Assembly (NCBI RefSeq): GCF_009857475.1
Contig: NZ_WWCJ01000010.1
Coordinates: 1-64,000, forward strand
Reading direction: 5' to 3'
Length of the DNA: 64,000 nt
Source: Pseudoduganella guangdongensis
GTDB lineage: Bacteria; Pseudomonadota; Gammaproteobacteria; Burkholderiales; Burkholderiaceae_D
Each line of letters opens with the position of its first letter. Within the stretch, counting starts at the first letter, position 1. Made by a program: the position numbers and the translations under genes. This document shows positions 8,805 through 16,777 of this stretch, in pieces. The notes below the pieces were generated by a model that saw only the letters and a program-made list of their open reading frames with translations, had not been told where the DNA came from and did not search any database.

Positions 8805-8827
8805 CCGGCGCGCGGTGCGCGCGCCGG
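8805..8827. terminator. GC-rich hairpin after the exporter gene
   Basis: A 10-bp perfect stem (8805-8814 with 8818-8827) with a 3-base loop begins one base after the exporter stop codon. There is no T run, so termination would be weak or would need Rho. It separates the four-gene operon from the second precursor, which has its own promoter. Confidence 0.5.
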
Positions 8828-8851
8828 GTGACTATTCCCTTAAAAGCAATA

Positions 8852-8879
8852 TTGCATTTTTGGTAACTGCGCGTATAGT
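8852..8879 (+). promoter_or_regulatory. Putative sigma70 promoter of precursor 2
   Basis: TTGCAT (8852-8857) and TATAGT (8874-8879) are spaced by 16 bases and lie about 50 bases before the ATG at 8931. It falls in a locally AT-rich gap, so the second precursor can be expressed independently of the biosynthetic operon. Confidence 0.55.
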
Positions 8880-8930
8880 GGGCGCAGGGTGGCCACCCCT
8901 ATCTTTTAACTTTCACCTATTGAGACAACC

Positions 8931-9122
8931 ATGCATCCATTTTCCTTGAATACCGAAGAAATCGAACAAGTCAGCGGCGGCGCCCTGCACGACGGCCTGA
9001 GCAACCTGCTGCTCGAAGGCGGCCAGATTGACCCGATCAGCGTGCCAGCCAAAGAAGACGGCCGCGAAACCACCCTGGCCCTGGGCGAAGAAGGCGGCCT
9101 GCCGCCGGAATACCTGGCATAA
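8931..9122 (+). CDS. Graspetide-like RiPP precursor peptide 2 (GG leader)
   Basis: This 63-residue peptide has the same leader as precursor 1 (MHPFSLNTEEIEQVSGG, residues 1-17), differing only at positions 8, 10 and 13. The core ends in TTLALGEEGGLPPEYLA, again with TTxxxxEE followed by GGLP. A preceding DPISVPAKEDG segment parallels PTVKLKEDGG of precursor 1, with Ser in place of Thr. The first part of the core (LLLEGGQ) parallels VLREGGE. Conservation is high in the leader and the last ring motif and low between, which is what a shared protease and a shared ligase would impose. It has its own promoter upstream and a strong terminator downstream. No known graspetide is identical as far as I can tell by eye. 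Confidence 0.85.
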   Translation: MHPFSLNTEEIEQVSGGALHDGLSNLLLEGGQIDPISVPAKEDGRETTLALGEEGGLPPEYLA

Positions 9123-9146
9123 GCCTTTCTCCCGCATAAAAAAAAC

Positions 9147-9171
9147 GGCCAGCTTACGCTGGCCGTTTTTG
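9147..9171. terminator. Bidirectional Rho-independent terminator
   Basis: An 8-bp stem (CGGCCAGC, loop TTAC, GCTGGCCG) is followed by TTTTT on the plus strand and preceded by an A run (9140-9146) that gives a T run on the minus strand. It sits between the convergent precursor 2 and TonB receptor genes and serves both. Confidence 0.93.
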
Positions 9172-9196
9172 TTTCAGGCTACTTCAGACGAGCTGC

Positions 9197-12100
9197 TTAG
9201 AACTCGTACTTCAGGGTAGCTTGCAGTGCCCACTGCGACACGTTGGCGTCGGTCTTCAGGTTGTACGCTTCCAGGTTGTCACGGACTTTGTAGATGTACT
9301 TGCCGGACGCATCGATACCAGCGTAATCCACGAAGCTACGTGCATTCGCGCCACCCAGGCCGGAGGTGCTGCTGCCCTGGTAGGAAATGTCATACACGCG
9401 GCCCCAACGCTTGTTCAACAGGTTGCCCACGTTGAAGATGTCGAAGGTGAAGGTTGCCTTGTGGCCCGAGAAGAAGCTTGGCAGCTCTTGTGCGATACGC
9501 ATGTCGAAGCTGTTGGTCCATGGCGCGAAAGCGGTGTTGCGGCTAACCACACTGCCTTTGGCGTTGCGCAGGGCGCGGGAGCCCTCGACCACGGCCCAGA
9601 ACTTGTCTTCGTTCACACGGCTAGTGGCGGTGTCGCCCTTGAAGATGACTTCGCCCGAACCTGGTTTGGACGGGATGTACATCAGGTCGTTACCGGTGAC
9701 GCCGTCGCCGTTCATGTCGTTGTTGAAGGTCCAGCTGTATGGCTTGCCGGTACGGCCTTCGTAGAACAGACCCACCGAGGTCCGGTAGTTGCCCCAGAAC
9801 GCTTTACGGAAGTTAACCATACCAGCGATACGGTCCTTCACCAGGTAGCTGGAGTTCGCCAGCACTTCTTCGTTCGGGTTGAACACGGAACGTGCGAACC
9901 AGTTCGTGCCCGAGGTGGAAGCGGTCAGCGGCGACACTTCCTTCGAATCGGTGTAGGTGTACGACAGCGACCAGCCGAAACCGCCGATCAGCGGACGGCT
10001 CAGGCTCATGGTGGCCAGCTTGCTGTAGCCTTCCTTGGTGTTGACTGCGTTGAACACGGTCAGGAAGGAGTTGTTGCTGCCAGCGCGGTTACGCAGGCCC
10101 GCGCAGCCGGTGCCGGTGTTGATCGCGGCGCCAGTGGAGGCGTTGAAGCAGTTGGTGTTGTAACCCTGGCTGGTCCAGTACAGGTCGCGACCGTCGGTGC
10201 CCAGGCGGGTTGGTGCGCCCAGGTTTTCGTTACGGTAGTAAGCCATCTGGTTGGTCTTGATCTTCAGCAGTTCAGCCGAGAAGATCACGCCGTACCATGG
10301 CAGTTCGGTATCGAAGGCCAGGTTGGCTTTCCAGACGGATGGCTGCTTCAGGCCGCCTGCCAGCAGGTCGACTGCCTGGGCCGGCACGGCGCCTGGCAGC
10401 GAGGTCACTTGCTTGGTTGGATCAGCCTGGAAGATGCCGGATGGGCAAGCCGGGTTGCTGCTGTTGGAGCAGGTCAGGGTACGGGTAGCAACGCCGCTGT
10501 TCTGGAATGGGTTACCCATCCATACGCCCAGGGCCGAACCCTGGAACAGGCCCACGCCGCCGCGCAGCTGGGTTGGACGATCGCTCACGCCTGGCAGCTT
10601 GTAGTTGAAGCCCAGACGCGGCTGCCACAGTTTCTGGCCGTCGAAGGTGTGGGTGTTGTTCAGGCCGAAACCGCCGGTAGCGCGGCCGTCAACGATCGGG
10701 CCTGGCGCAGCGGCCAGGGCGGCGTTGTAGGATGGGCGCTCGCCGATATCCATGTAGTCAACACGCACGCCGCCGGTCACGGTCAGGCGGTCGTTGACGG
10801 ACCAGGTGTCCTGCACGAACAGGCCGTAGTCCTTGGCGGTGAAGTTGGCAACCGCTTCGTCCAGGGTGTGGCCTGGCAGTGCGGCTTGCACGGTGTAGGT
10901 GGATGGACGGCCCTTGGCGAAGTTTTCCAGCACGGCTTTCGCGAAGTTCTCGTTGGACTCGGTGCGGCTGTCGCACGCCATGGTGCCGCCGTTCAGGAAG
11001 TCGTACTTGACGTTGGCCAGGCAGCCGAAGGTGTAGGCACCGTTCACGTTCTGCAGGAAGGCATTCATCACCTTGTTGCTGTTCATGTCGCCGCCGAACT
11101 TCAGCTCATGCGCGCCCAGCGACCAGTTGGCGCCGACGTACACGTCCTTGGTGCGGGTGCCCAGCACGTTGCGGTGACGGCTGGCTTCGGTACCGAACAG
11201 CACGCCGCGTTCATTGGTCGACACGCCGCTGGCGGCGCTGCCTGGCAGCGGGCCGCCGAAGTTCAGGCGGATCGATGGCAGCACGGAGTTCAGGGCCGGC
11301 ACGGACGCGTAGTCGCGGTCGGAGAACTTGATTTCGGTCGAGAAGGTCGAAGTCCAGTCCGAGGTCAGCTGGGCAACCTTGGTTTCCAGCGATTTCACCT
11401 GGTTGTACCAGTAGCTGCTCAGGGACAGCGAGGAGGTACCGGAGCCTGGGAAGAACGGGTTGGCTTCTTCAGTCTTGGACCAGCGCACCATGGCGCGGTG
11501 GTCGTCGTTGATGTTCCAGTCCAGTTTCACCAGCTTGTCGGTCACGTCCAGCAGCTTGCCGCCGGTTTCGCCAACGGTGCCGGCATCGATGCCGTACGCT
11601 TTCGCCGCGGCAACTGCCTGGCCCAGCTGTTCCGCGGTCACGCCGACGTTGGTCAGGCCGGAACCGATCGGGCCGGAAGGCATGGTGTTCTTGGATGGCG
11701 ATTCAGTCTTCTCGTAGTTGGCGAAGATGAACAGCTTGTCCTTGATCAGCGGCGCGCCGATGGTGGCGCCCTTGGTGGTGTTGCGGACCTTGGCCGGCTC
11801 AACGTAGGTGCCGTTGGTCGGGTTGAAGCGGTCGCCGATCATCTTCTCGTTCTGGAAGACGTAGTAGAGCGAGCCCTTGACCGCGTTGGTGCCGGACTTG
11901 GTCACGGCGTTGATGTTGCCGCCGGTGTAGCCCTTCTGGGTCACGTCGTAGTTGGCAACGTTCACCTGCACCGACTGGATCGCTTCGATCGAGATCGGCT
12001 GCTTGGACATTGGGGAGCCGTTGGCTTCCAGGCCGAAGGTGTCGTTCACCGCCACGCCGTCGATGGTCATGGAGTTGAAACGCGAGTTCTGGCCGGCGAT

Positions 12101-12640
12101 CGACAGTTCACCGCGCTCTTTGTCGGTCTGCGAAACGCGTGGGTCGATACGGGCGTAGTCTTGCAGGTTACGCTGGATCGAACCCTGGATCGCCAGTTCA
12201 GCGGAGGAAATGCTGGAACCGGAACCCATGGTGGTGCGCGCGAATTTCTCGCTGCGGGCAGCCGAGGAACCGGCGATGGTCACGGTCTGCATGGCCTGGC
12301 CGATGGTCGCGTCCACGGCTGCGGTTTCAGCAACTTCCACGAAGACGTTTTCACGCTTCTCGGAGATGCCGTTCTTGGTGATGGTGATGGTGTATGGACC
12401 GCCGGCGCGCAGGCCACGGGCCACATAACGGCCTTCGGCATCGGTGGTCACGGTGCTGACCGAACCCGATTCCACGTGCACCACGTGCACAGTAGCGCCA
12501 GCTGCCGGCTTGCCGTCGGACGCGGAAATGCGGCCGCCGATTGCCGAAGTGGTGTTCTGTGCCAGCGCTGGCGCTGCCGCCAGTGCGATGGACAGGCTCA
12601 ACGCGATTTGCGTCAGCCGAAGCCGTTTATGATTCATCAT
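9197..12640 (-). CDS. Oar-like TonB-dependent receptor with carboxypeptidase regulatory-like domain
   Basis: This is a 1147-residue outer-membrane receptor. A signal peptide (residues 1-28, ending PALAQ) is followed by a CarboxypepD_reg/SpaA-like beta domain (SAIGGRISASDGKPAAGATV and AEGRYVARGLRAGGPYTI). Then come a plug domain (near residues 120-250) and a large beta barrel ending in LKYEF, with the terminal Phe needed for barrel insertion. This architecture is that of the Oar family, common in Xanthomonadales, Myxococcus and Oxalobacteraceae, usually thought to import peptides or other large substrates. It is convergent with the graspetide cluster and shares its terminator. Whether it is functionally linked, for example in uptake or as a target, is unknown. 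Codon use looks like the neighbours. Confidence 0.92.
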   Translation of the reverse strand: MMNHKRLRLTQIALSLSIALAAAPALAQNTTSAIGGRISASDGKPAAGATVHVVHVESGSVSTVTTDAEGRYVARGLRAGGPYTITITKNGISEKRENVFVEVAETAAVDATIGQAMQTVTIAGSSAARSEKFARTTMGSGSSISSAELAIQGSIQRNLQDYARIDPRVSQTDKERGELSIAGQNSRFNSMTIDGVAVNDTFGLEANGSPMSKQPISIEAIQSVQVNVANYDVTQKGYTGGNINAVTKSGTNAVKGSLYYVFQNEKMIGDRFNPTNGTYVEPAKVRNTTKGATIGAPLIKDKLFIFANYEKTESPSKNTMPSGPIGSGLTNVGVTAEQLGQAVAAAKAYGIDAGTVGETGGKLLDVTDKLVKLDWNINDDHRAMVRWSKTEEANPFFPGSGTSSLSLSSYWYNQVKSLETKVAQLTSDWTSTFSTEIKFSDRDYASVPALNSVLPSIRLNFGGPLPGSAASGVSTNERGVLFGTEASRHRNVLGTRTKDVYVGANWSLGAHELKFGGDMNSNKVMNAFLQNVNGAYTFGCLANVKYDFLNGGTMACDSRTESNENFAKAVLENFAKGRPSTYTVQAALPGHTLDEAVANFTAKDYGLFVQDTWSVNDRLTVTGGVRVDYMDIGERPSYNAALAAAPGPIVDGRATGGFGLNNTHTFDGQKLWQPRLGFNYKLPGVSDRPTQLRGGVGLFQGSALGVWMGNPFQNSGVATRTLTCSNSSNPACPSGIFQADPTKQVTSLPGAVPAQAVDLLAGGLKQPSVWKANLAFDTELPWYGVIFSAELLKIKTNQMAYYRNENLGAPTRLGTDGRDLYWTSQGYNTNCFNASTGAAINTGTGCAGLRNRAGSNNSFLTVFNAVNTKEGYSKLATMSLSRPLIGGFGWSLSYTYTDSKEVSPLTASTSGTNWFARSVFNPNEEVLANSSYLVKDRIAGMVNFRKAFWGNYRTSVGLFYEGRTGKPYSWTFNNDMNGDGVTGNDLMYIPSKPGSGEVIFKGDTATSRVNEDKFWAVVEGSRALRNAKGSVVSRNTAFAPWTNSFDMRIAQELPSFFSGHKATFTFDIFNVGNLLNKRWGRVYDISYQGSSTSGLGGANARSFVDYAGIDASGKYIYKVRDNLEAYNLKTDANVSQWALQATLKYEF

Positions 12641-13069
12641 TGATATACCCCAAAAGAGAACAAAATATTGGTAAATGTCGGCAACTTACTGCTGTGTTGC
12701 CTCATTTGCGCTTTTTACTAAATGTTGCAAAAATAGTAGCCGCCCAGCGATTTTAGGCACCGTTGATGACAAGGGTGCGACAGCTTTATGACGATTGTGT
12801 GACGCGCGGGACTTCCCAGGTGCAGTGGACGTATCTTTCCGTCAACTATGCCTGAAAGGCGCCTTCCTACACAAATTCATTTTCCTTTACGTATTTATAC
12901 GCAGAGCAAATAAATTGCATATCGTTATATGTTTTTTTGTAATTGCTGGGGGCTTTAAGGCGGCATTATAAAGAATTGCCGCCGCTTGGAGGGAAATGCA
13001 AGCTTGGGGATTTGTAACGTGCTGTGCGCACTTGTGGTGAAAGGGCCACAAGTGCGCTTAAAACGTGGC
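12641..13069. other. AT-rich intergenic region without a gene
   Basis: This 429-base gap lies between the Oar-like receptor and the adenosine deaminase family gene, both on the minus strand. It must hold the receptor promoter, but I found no convincing -35/-10 pair. There is no credible coding frame. A 12-bp hairpin sits at its right edge. Confidence 0.6.
13026..13057 (-). terminator. Hairpin downstream of the adenosine deaminase family gene
   Basis: A 12-bp perfect stem (GCGCACTTGTGG at 13026-13037 with CCACAAGTGCGC at 13046-13057) and an 8-base loop lie 12 bases after the stop codon. No T run follows on the minus strand, so it may be a Rho-assisted or stabilising hairpin. Confidence 0.5.
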
Positions 13070-14491
13070 TTACTTCAGTGAAGCTGCTACCTCGGCTTCG
13101 AATTTGGCAAAGCGCGTGTCCAATTGTTTCAACAGGCGCTGTTTGTCACCATCGGCCAGGAAAGCGTAGCGGATGCTGTCATATGACAGCTTTTTGACTT
13201 CCGCATAATTGGTTTTGTAGCGGCTGGCGAACAGCACGTATTCATTGGACAGGGTATTGCGGCTGACACCGGTGTCATCGCTCGACAGCACAAACGGCAC
13301 GCCGTATTTGCGATAAATATTGATCGGGTGCGCTTCACCCTTCACGCCCAAGATGAATTCGTTGGAAGTCAGGTTCACTTCCACCGGAATATTTTTCTCG
13401 CGCATCTTTTTCAGGATGGCGTGCGGCTGGCGCTCGTGGGCAATGTCCATGCCGTGGCCGATGCGCTTGGCGCCGGCGATTTCAATCGCATCGGCGATAT
13501 GGAATTTCAGGCCTTCCGGCGGCACCTGCCCCAGGGCCAGCTCACCCGCGTGCAGCGCCAGCTTCACGCCCGGGTACTTGGCGCTCAGGAACTTGAACAT
13601 GCGCATGTGCAACTTGTAGTCGCGCATCGAGACCGGATAGTGCTCCGCGCCAACAATGTTCACCGACACCACTTTCTGGTTCTGGCTGGCGATCTTGAAA
13701 CCGGCCGCCATCTGCGAGAACACGATCGAGGGCGACAGGAAGCGCAGCACGAACGGCTGGTAGCGCATGGTGAAATGCTCGTCGTCGATCCCGGCGCTGC
13801 TGCTGTCGACGTAGGCGCTGTAGTCGGCGATGCCCTTGTTGAAGGCCGGGCTCGCTTCCAGTTTGGCCAGGTAGGCGGCAAACGCCGCATCGTCGGTCAG
13901 CTTGCCGTCGAATTCGGCGTCGAAAGTAATCGGCGCGATCTCGAACACGGTTTCGATATAGCTGACGTTTTCCGCGATGGCGCGCTCTTTCAGGCGTTTC
14001 TGGCCATCGTTGCCATTGGTCGAGGCAACGCCGTCAAAGCGCAGGAAGGTGGTGAAGAAAGCCAGGTCCGGCGGCAGTTGGTTTTGCGTGTGGTTGTAGA
14101 AGTCCATGGTGGACCACTTGTGCATCAGCGAGCGGTAGGCGATCGGGTCCTTCTCCAGCTCGGCAACGGTGGCGCAGTTTTTGCGGTCGGCCGCCTTGTC
14201 GGTCTGCACGCTCCAGCTGGTCTTGTCGATGCAGTAGCCCAGCTTGTCGACCCACTCCAGGTATTGCTCGGCATAAATAGAACCCGAGTAATGGTGGTGC
14301 AGGTCGGCGCCCTTCGGCATATTGTTGAAGAACATGGCCAGCTCGGCGGTCTTGGGCACGGGGCCGGACACCAGCGAAGCGAAGTGGCGCGCGGTGGCGT
14401 CGGCGTTGCTGCCCGGGGCGGCAACGGCCGGCGCCGCAAAGGCGGTCGCAAGCGCGGCGGCGGTGAGCAGGCTGGTCAGGTTCTTTTGCAT
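13070..14491 (-). CDS. Exported adenosine deaminase family protein
   Basis: This 473-residue protein has a signal peptide (residues 1-24, ending APAVA) and the adenosine/AMP deaminase fold. The metal-binding HxH is in GADLHHHYSGS (H65 and H67). Other active-site blocks are KLALHAGE, AKRIGHGMD, EVNLTSNEF and FVLSSDDTGVSRN. All catalytic residues look present. Length and export resemble the secreted ADA-like (ADGF-type) branch more than cytosolic Add (about 330 residues). It probably converts adenosine to inosine in the periplasm or outside. It lies 29 bases after guaD at the end of a purine-catabolism run on the same strand, which supports the purine role. The exact substrate (adenosine, deoxyadenosine or a modified purine) is not shown. 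Confidence 0.88.
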   Translation of the reverse strand: MQKNLTSLLTAAALATAFAAPAVAAPGSNADATARHFASLVSGPVPKTAELAMFFNNMPKGADLHHHYSGSIYAEQYLEWVDKLGYCIDKTSWSVQTDKAADRKNCATVAELEKDPIAYRSLMHKWSTMDFYNHTQNQLPPDLAFFTTFLRFDGVASTNGNDGQKRLKERAIAENVSYIETVFEIAPITFDAEFDGKLTDDAAFAAYLAKLEASPAFNKGIADYSAYVDSSSAGIDDEHFTMRYQPFVLRFLSPSIVFSQMAAGFKIASQNQKVVSVNIVGAEHYPVSMRDYKLHMRMFKFLSAKYPGVKLALHAGELALGQVPPEGLKFHIADAIEIAGAKRIGHGMDIAHERQPHAILKKMREKNIPVEVNLTSNEFILGVKGEAHPINIYRKYGVPFVLSSDDTGVSRNTLSNEYVLFASRYKTNYAEVKKLSYDSIRYAFLADGDKQRLLKQLDTRFAKFEAEVAASLK

Positions 14492-14520
14492 GGCTTCTCT
14501 TTCAGCGTCAGGGGTCGTGG

Positions 14521-15834
14521 TCAGCCCTGCCCGCGCGCATGCACCAGTCGTCCGCCCGCATAGCTGGCGGCGATGGCGCGATCGTCCCCCAATAGCGCCA
14601 AGGCGAACAGCTGCTCTTCCAGGCTGTCGGTATTGGCGCTGCGGCGTGCCAGCAGCGGCGTAGCCTGCGGGTCGAGCACGATGAAATCCGCTTCGCGGCC
14701 TACGGCAAAACTGCCGATCGTGTCGTCCAGGTGCAGGCTGCGCGCGGCGCCCAGCGTGGCCAGGTAGAACATGCGCATGGCAGGCAGGTAGCTGCCCTTC
14801 AAGCGCGCTACTTTATAGGCTTCATTCATGGTTTGCAACATGCTGAAGGAAGTGCCGGCGCCGACGTCGGTGGCCAGCGACAGCAGCATGCCGGCCCGGT
14901 CGGCTTGCTCGAAATCGAACAGGCCGGAGCCGAGGAACAGGTTGGAAGTCGGGCAGACGGCGGCGGCGGCCCTGGTCTCGGCCATGCGGGCGCGGTCGGT
15001 TTCATCCAGCCAGATGCAGTGGCCGTAGACGGCGCGCGGGCGCATCATGCCGTAGCGGTCGTACACGTCCAAGTAGCTGCGCGCCTCGGGGAACAGCTGT
15101 TTGACCCAGGCGCATTCTTCCTTGTTTTCCGAGACATGGGTTTGCAGGAAGGTGTCGGGGTACTTGCGTGCCAGCTCGCCGGCCAGCTGCAGCTGGGCTT
15201 CGGTCGAGGTGGGAGCGAAGCGCGGGGTGATGGCGTACAGCGAGCGGCCCTTCTTGTGCCAGCGCTGGATCAGCGCTTCGGTTTCCTCTGCGCCGCTTGC
15301 GGCGCTGTCGCACAGGAACTCCGGGCAGTGGCGGTCCATCATCACTTTGCCGGCGATCATGCGCAGGCCGCGCCCTTCGCTGGCGGTGAAGAAGGCATCC
15401 ACCGATTGCGGATGCACGGTGCAGTAGACCATGGCGGTGGTGGTGCCGTTGGCCAGCAGCTGATCGAGGAAGAACTCGGCCACCTGTGCGCCGTGCGCCG
15501 GATCGGCGAACTGGCGCTCGGTCGGAAAGGTGTATTGCTCCAGCCATGGCAGCAGGCCCGGCGCCGGCGAGGCGATCATGTCGGTCTGCGGGTAGTGCAC
15601 GTGGCTGTCGATAAAGCCGGGCATGATGATTTTGCCGCGATAGTCTTTCACCTCGGTGCCGGGCGGCAGGGTTGGGGCCAGCGCGGCGTAGTCGCCGGCG
15701 GCGCTGACCTTGCCATTTTCGACGACCAGCAGGCCGTCTGCGTGCCAGGCGTGGGCGCGCTCGTTGAAAGCCGGATCGGCGTGAAAGTGCAGCAAGCCCG
15801 CTCGGTAGGCTTGCACGCTGGATTGCTTGTTCAT
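14521..15834 (-). CDS. guaD: Guanine deaminase
   Basis: This 437-residue amidohydrolase converts guanine to xanthine. Diagnostic features are the metal-binding IDSHVHYPQTDMIASP block, FPTERQFADP, the LQTHVSENKEE block, GHCIWLDETD and the SLATDVGAGTSFSM block near residue 330. It lies three bases before xdhC and in the same orientation, so its product xanthine is the substrate of the neighbouring XdhABC enzyme. It is cytosolic, with no signal peptide. Confidence 0.95.
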   Translation of the reverse strand: MNKQSSVQAYRAGLLHFHADPAFNERAHAWHADGLLVVENGKVSAAGDYAALAPTLPPGTEVKDYRGKIIMPGFIDSHVHYPQTDMIASPAPGLLPWLEQYTFPTERQFADPAHGAQVAEFFLDQLLANGTTTAMVYCTVHPQSVDAFFTASEGRGLRMIAGKVMMDRHCPEFLCDSAASGAEETEALIQRWHKKGRSLYAITPRFAPTSTEAQLQLAGELARKYPDTFLQTHVSENKEECAWVKQLFPEARSYLDVYDRYGMMRPRAVYGHCIWLDETDRARMAETRAAAAVCPTSNLFLGSGLFDFEQADRAGMLLSLATDVGAGTSFSMLQTMNEAYKVARLKGSYLPAMRMFYLATLGAARSLHLDDTIGSFAVGREADFIVLDPQATPLLARRSANTDSLEEQLFALALLGDDRAIAASYAGGRLVHARGQG

Positions 15835-15837
15835 GCT

Positions 15838-16776
15838 TTAGTCTTTCGCCTGGGATTCCCAGACCATTAGTAGTTGTGCTGCCACCGACGCGGCAATGAC
15901 GGCCGGTGCTTTATTGATGATACCCGGCAGGCCAACCGGGCAGACCATGCTGTCGGCGTTCAGTCCTTTGGCTTCCATGCGGGAAGTGAACTGGGCGCGC
16001 TTGGTTTTGGAGCCGATCAGGCCGAACCAGCCGACCTTGCCGCGTGCCAGGATCGCTTCGCACAGTTGCTGGTCCAGTGCGTGGCTGTGGGTCATGACCA
16101 GGTAGCTGGCGCCGTCGGGCGCTTGCGCGACGCAGGCTTCCGGCGTGTCGGTGGCATCGATTGTGACGTTCGGCGGCACCTGGTCCGGGAACATGGCGTC
16201 GCGTTCATCGACCCAGGTCACGGTGCAGGGCAGCTCGGCCAGCGCACGCACGATGGCGGCGCCGACATGGCCGGCGCCGAATAGTACCAGATGCGCTTTG
16301 GGCGCGTTGACCGCGTCTACCAGCCAGCGGCGGCCGGCGGCGTCGGTACGGATGTGGGTTTGCGCGTGCCGCTCATCCAGGATGCGCGACTCGGGCGAGG
16401 CGTCGATGGCCACGATGCGGCAGCTATCCTGCTGGCGCCGCTGGCGCAGCAGCCCGAGGACGTCTTCCAGGTCGCCCTGCACCATTTCGAACAGCAGCCA
16501 TACCACGCCGCCGCAACATTGGCCCAGGCTCGGCCCGAGGGGGAAGCGTTCCAGCCTCGGCGCCGGCACGCCGGCCGCGCGTGCGGCGCTGGTAGCGAGC
16601 ATGTCGCGGGCGATGGCGAGGGCTTTGTGTTCGAGGTGGCCGCCGCCGATGGTGTCTTGCTGGCTGTGCGCCGTGACGAGCATGTGGGTGCCCGCTTCGC
16701 GCGGGACCGAACCTTCGGCGCGCGCGACCGTGACGAGCACTGCCGGCGCACCGGCTGGCGTCAACCAGTCAATCAT
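15838..16776 (-). CDS. xdhC: Xanthine dehydrogenase accessory protein XdhC
   Basis: This 312-residue protein binds the molybdenum cofactor and delivers the sulfurated form to XdhB. The N-terminal XdhC/CoxI domain shows TVARAEGSVPREAGTHMLV and the conserved Cys pair in LGQCCGGVVW. The C-terminal Rossmann part has LVLFGAGHVGAAIVRAL and YLVMTHSHALDQQL. The ATG at 16776 was chosen because it follows the xdhB stop by one base; the frame is open further upstream but inside xdhB. Confidence 0.94.
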   Translation of the reverse strand: MIDWLTPAGAPAVLVTVARAEGSVPREAGTHMLVTAHSQQDTIGGGHLEHKALAIARDMLATSAARAAGVPAPRLERFPLGPSLGQCCGGVVWLLFEMVQGDLEDVLGLLRQRRQQDSCRIVAIDASPESRILDERHAQTHIRTDAAGRRWLVDAVNAPKAHLVLFGAGHVGAAIVRALAELPCTVTWVDERDAMFPDQVPPNVTIDATDTPEACVAQAPDGASYLVMTHSHALDQQLCEAILARGKVGWFGLIGSKTKRAQFTSRMEAKGLNADSMVCPVGLPGIINKAPAVIAASVAAQLLMVWESQAKD

Positions 16777-16777
16777 G

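Noticed and set aside
8176..8949. Plus-strand frame overlapping the end of the exporter gene
   Set aside because: It is a second frame within the ABC domain with Arg/Pro/Gly-rich translation and no family resemblance.
4221..9122. Lanthipeptide, lasso or class II bacteriocin as the product class
   Set aside because: There is no LanM/LanB/LanC, no lasso cyclase and no Cys-rich core; the GG leader is shared with those classes, but the adjacent ATP-grasp enzyme and the Thr/Glu cores favour a graspetide.
9221..12643. Plus-strand open frame of 1140 codons opposite the TonB receptor
   Set aside because: No signal or domain; the minus strand encodes a clear Oar-like receptor over the same span.
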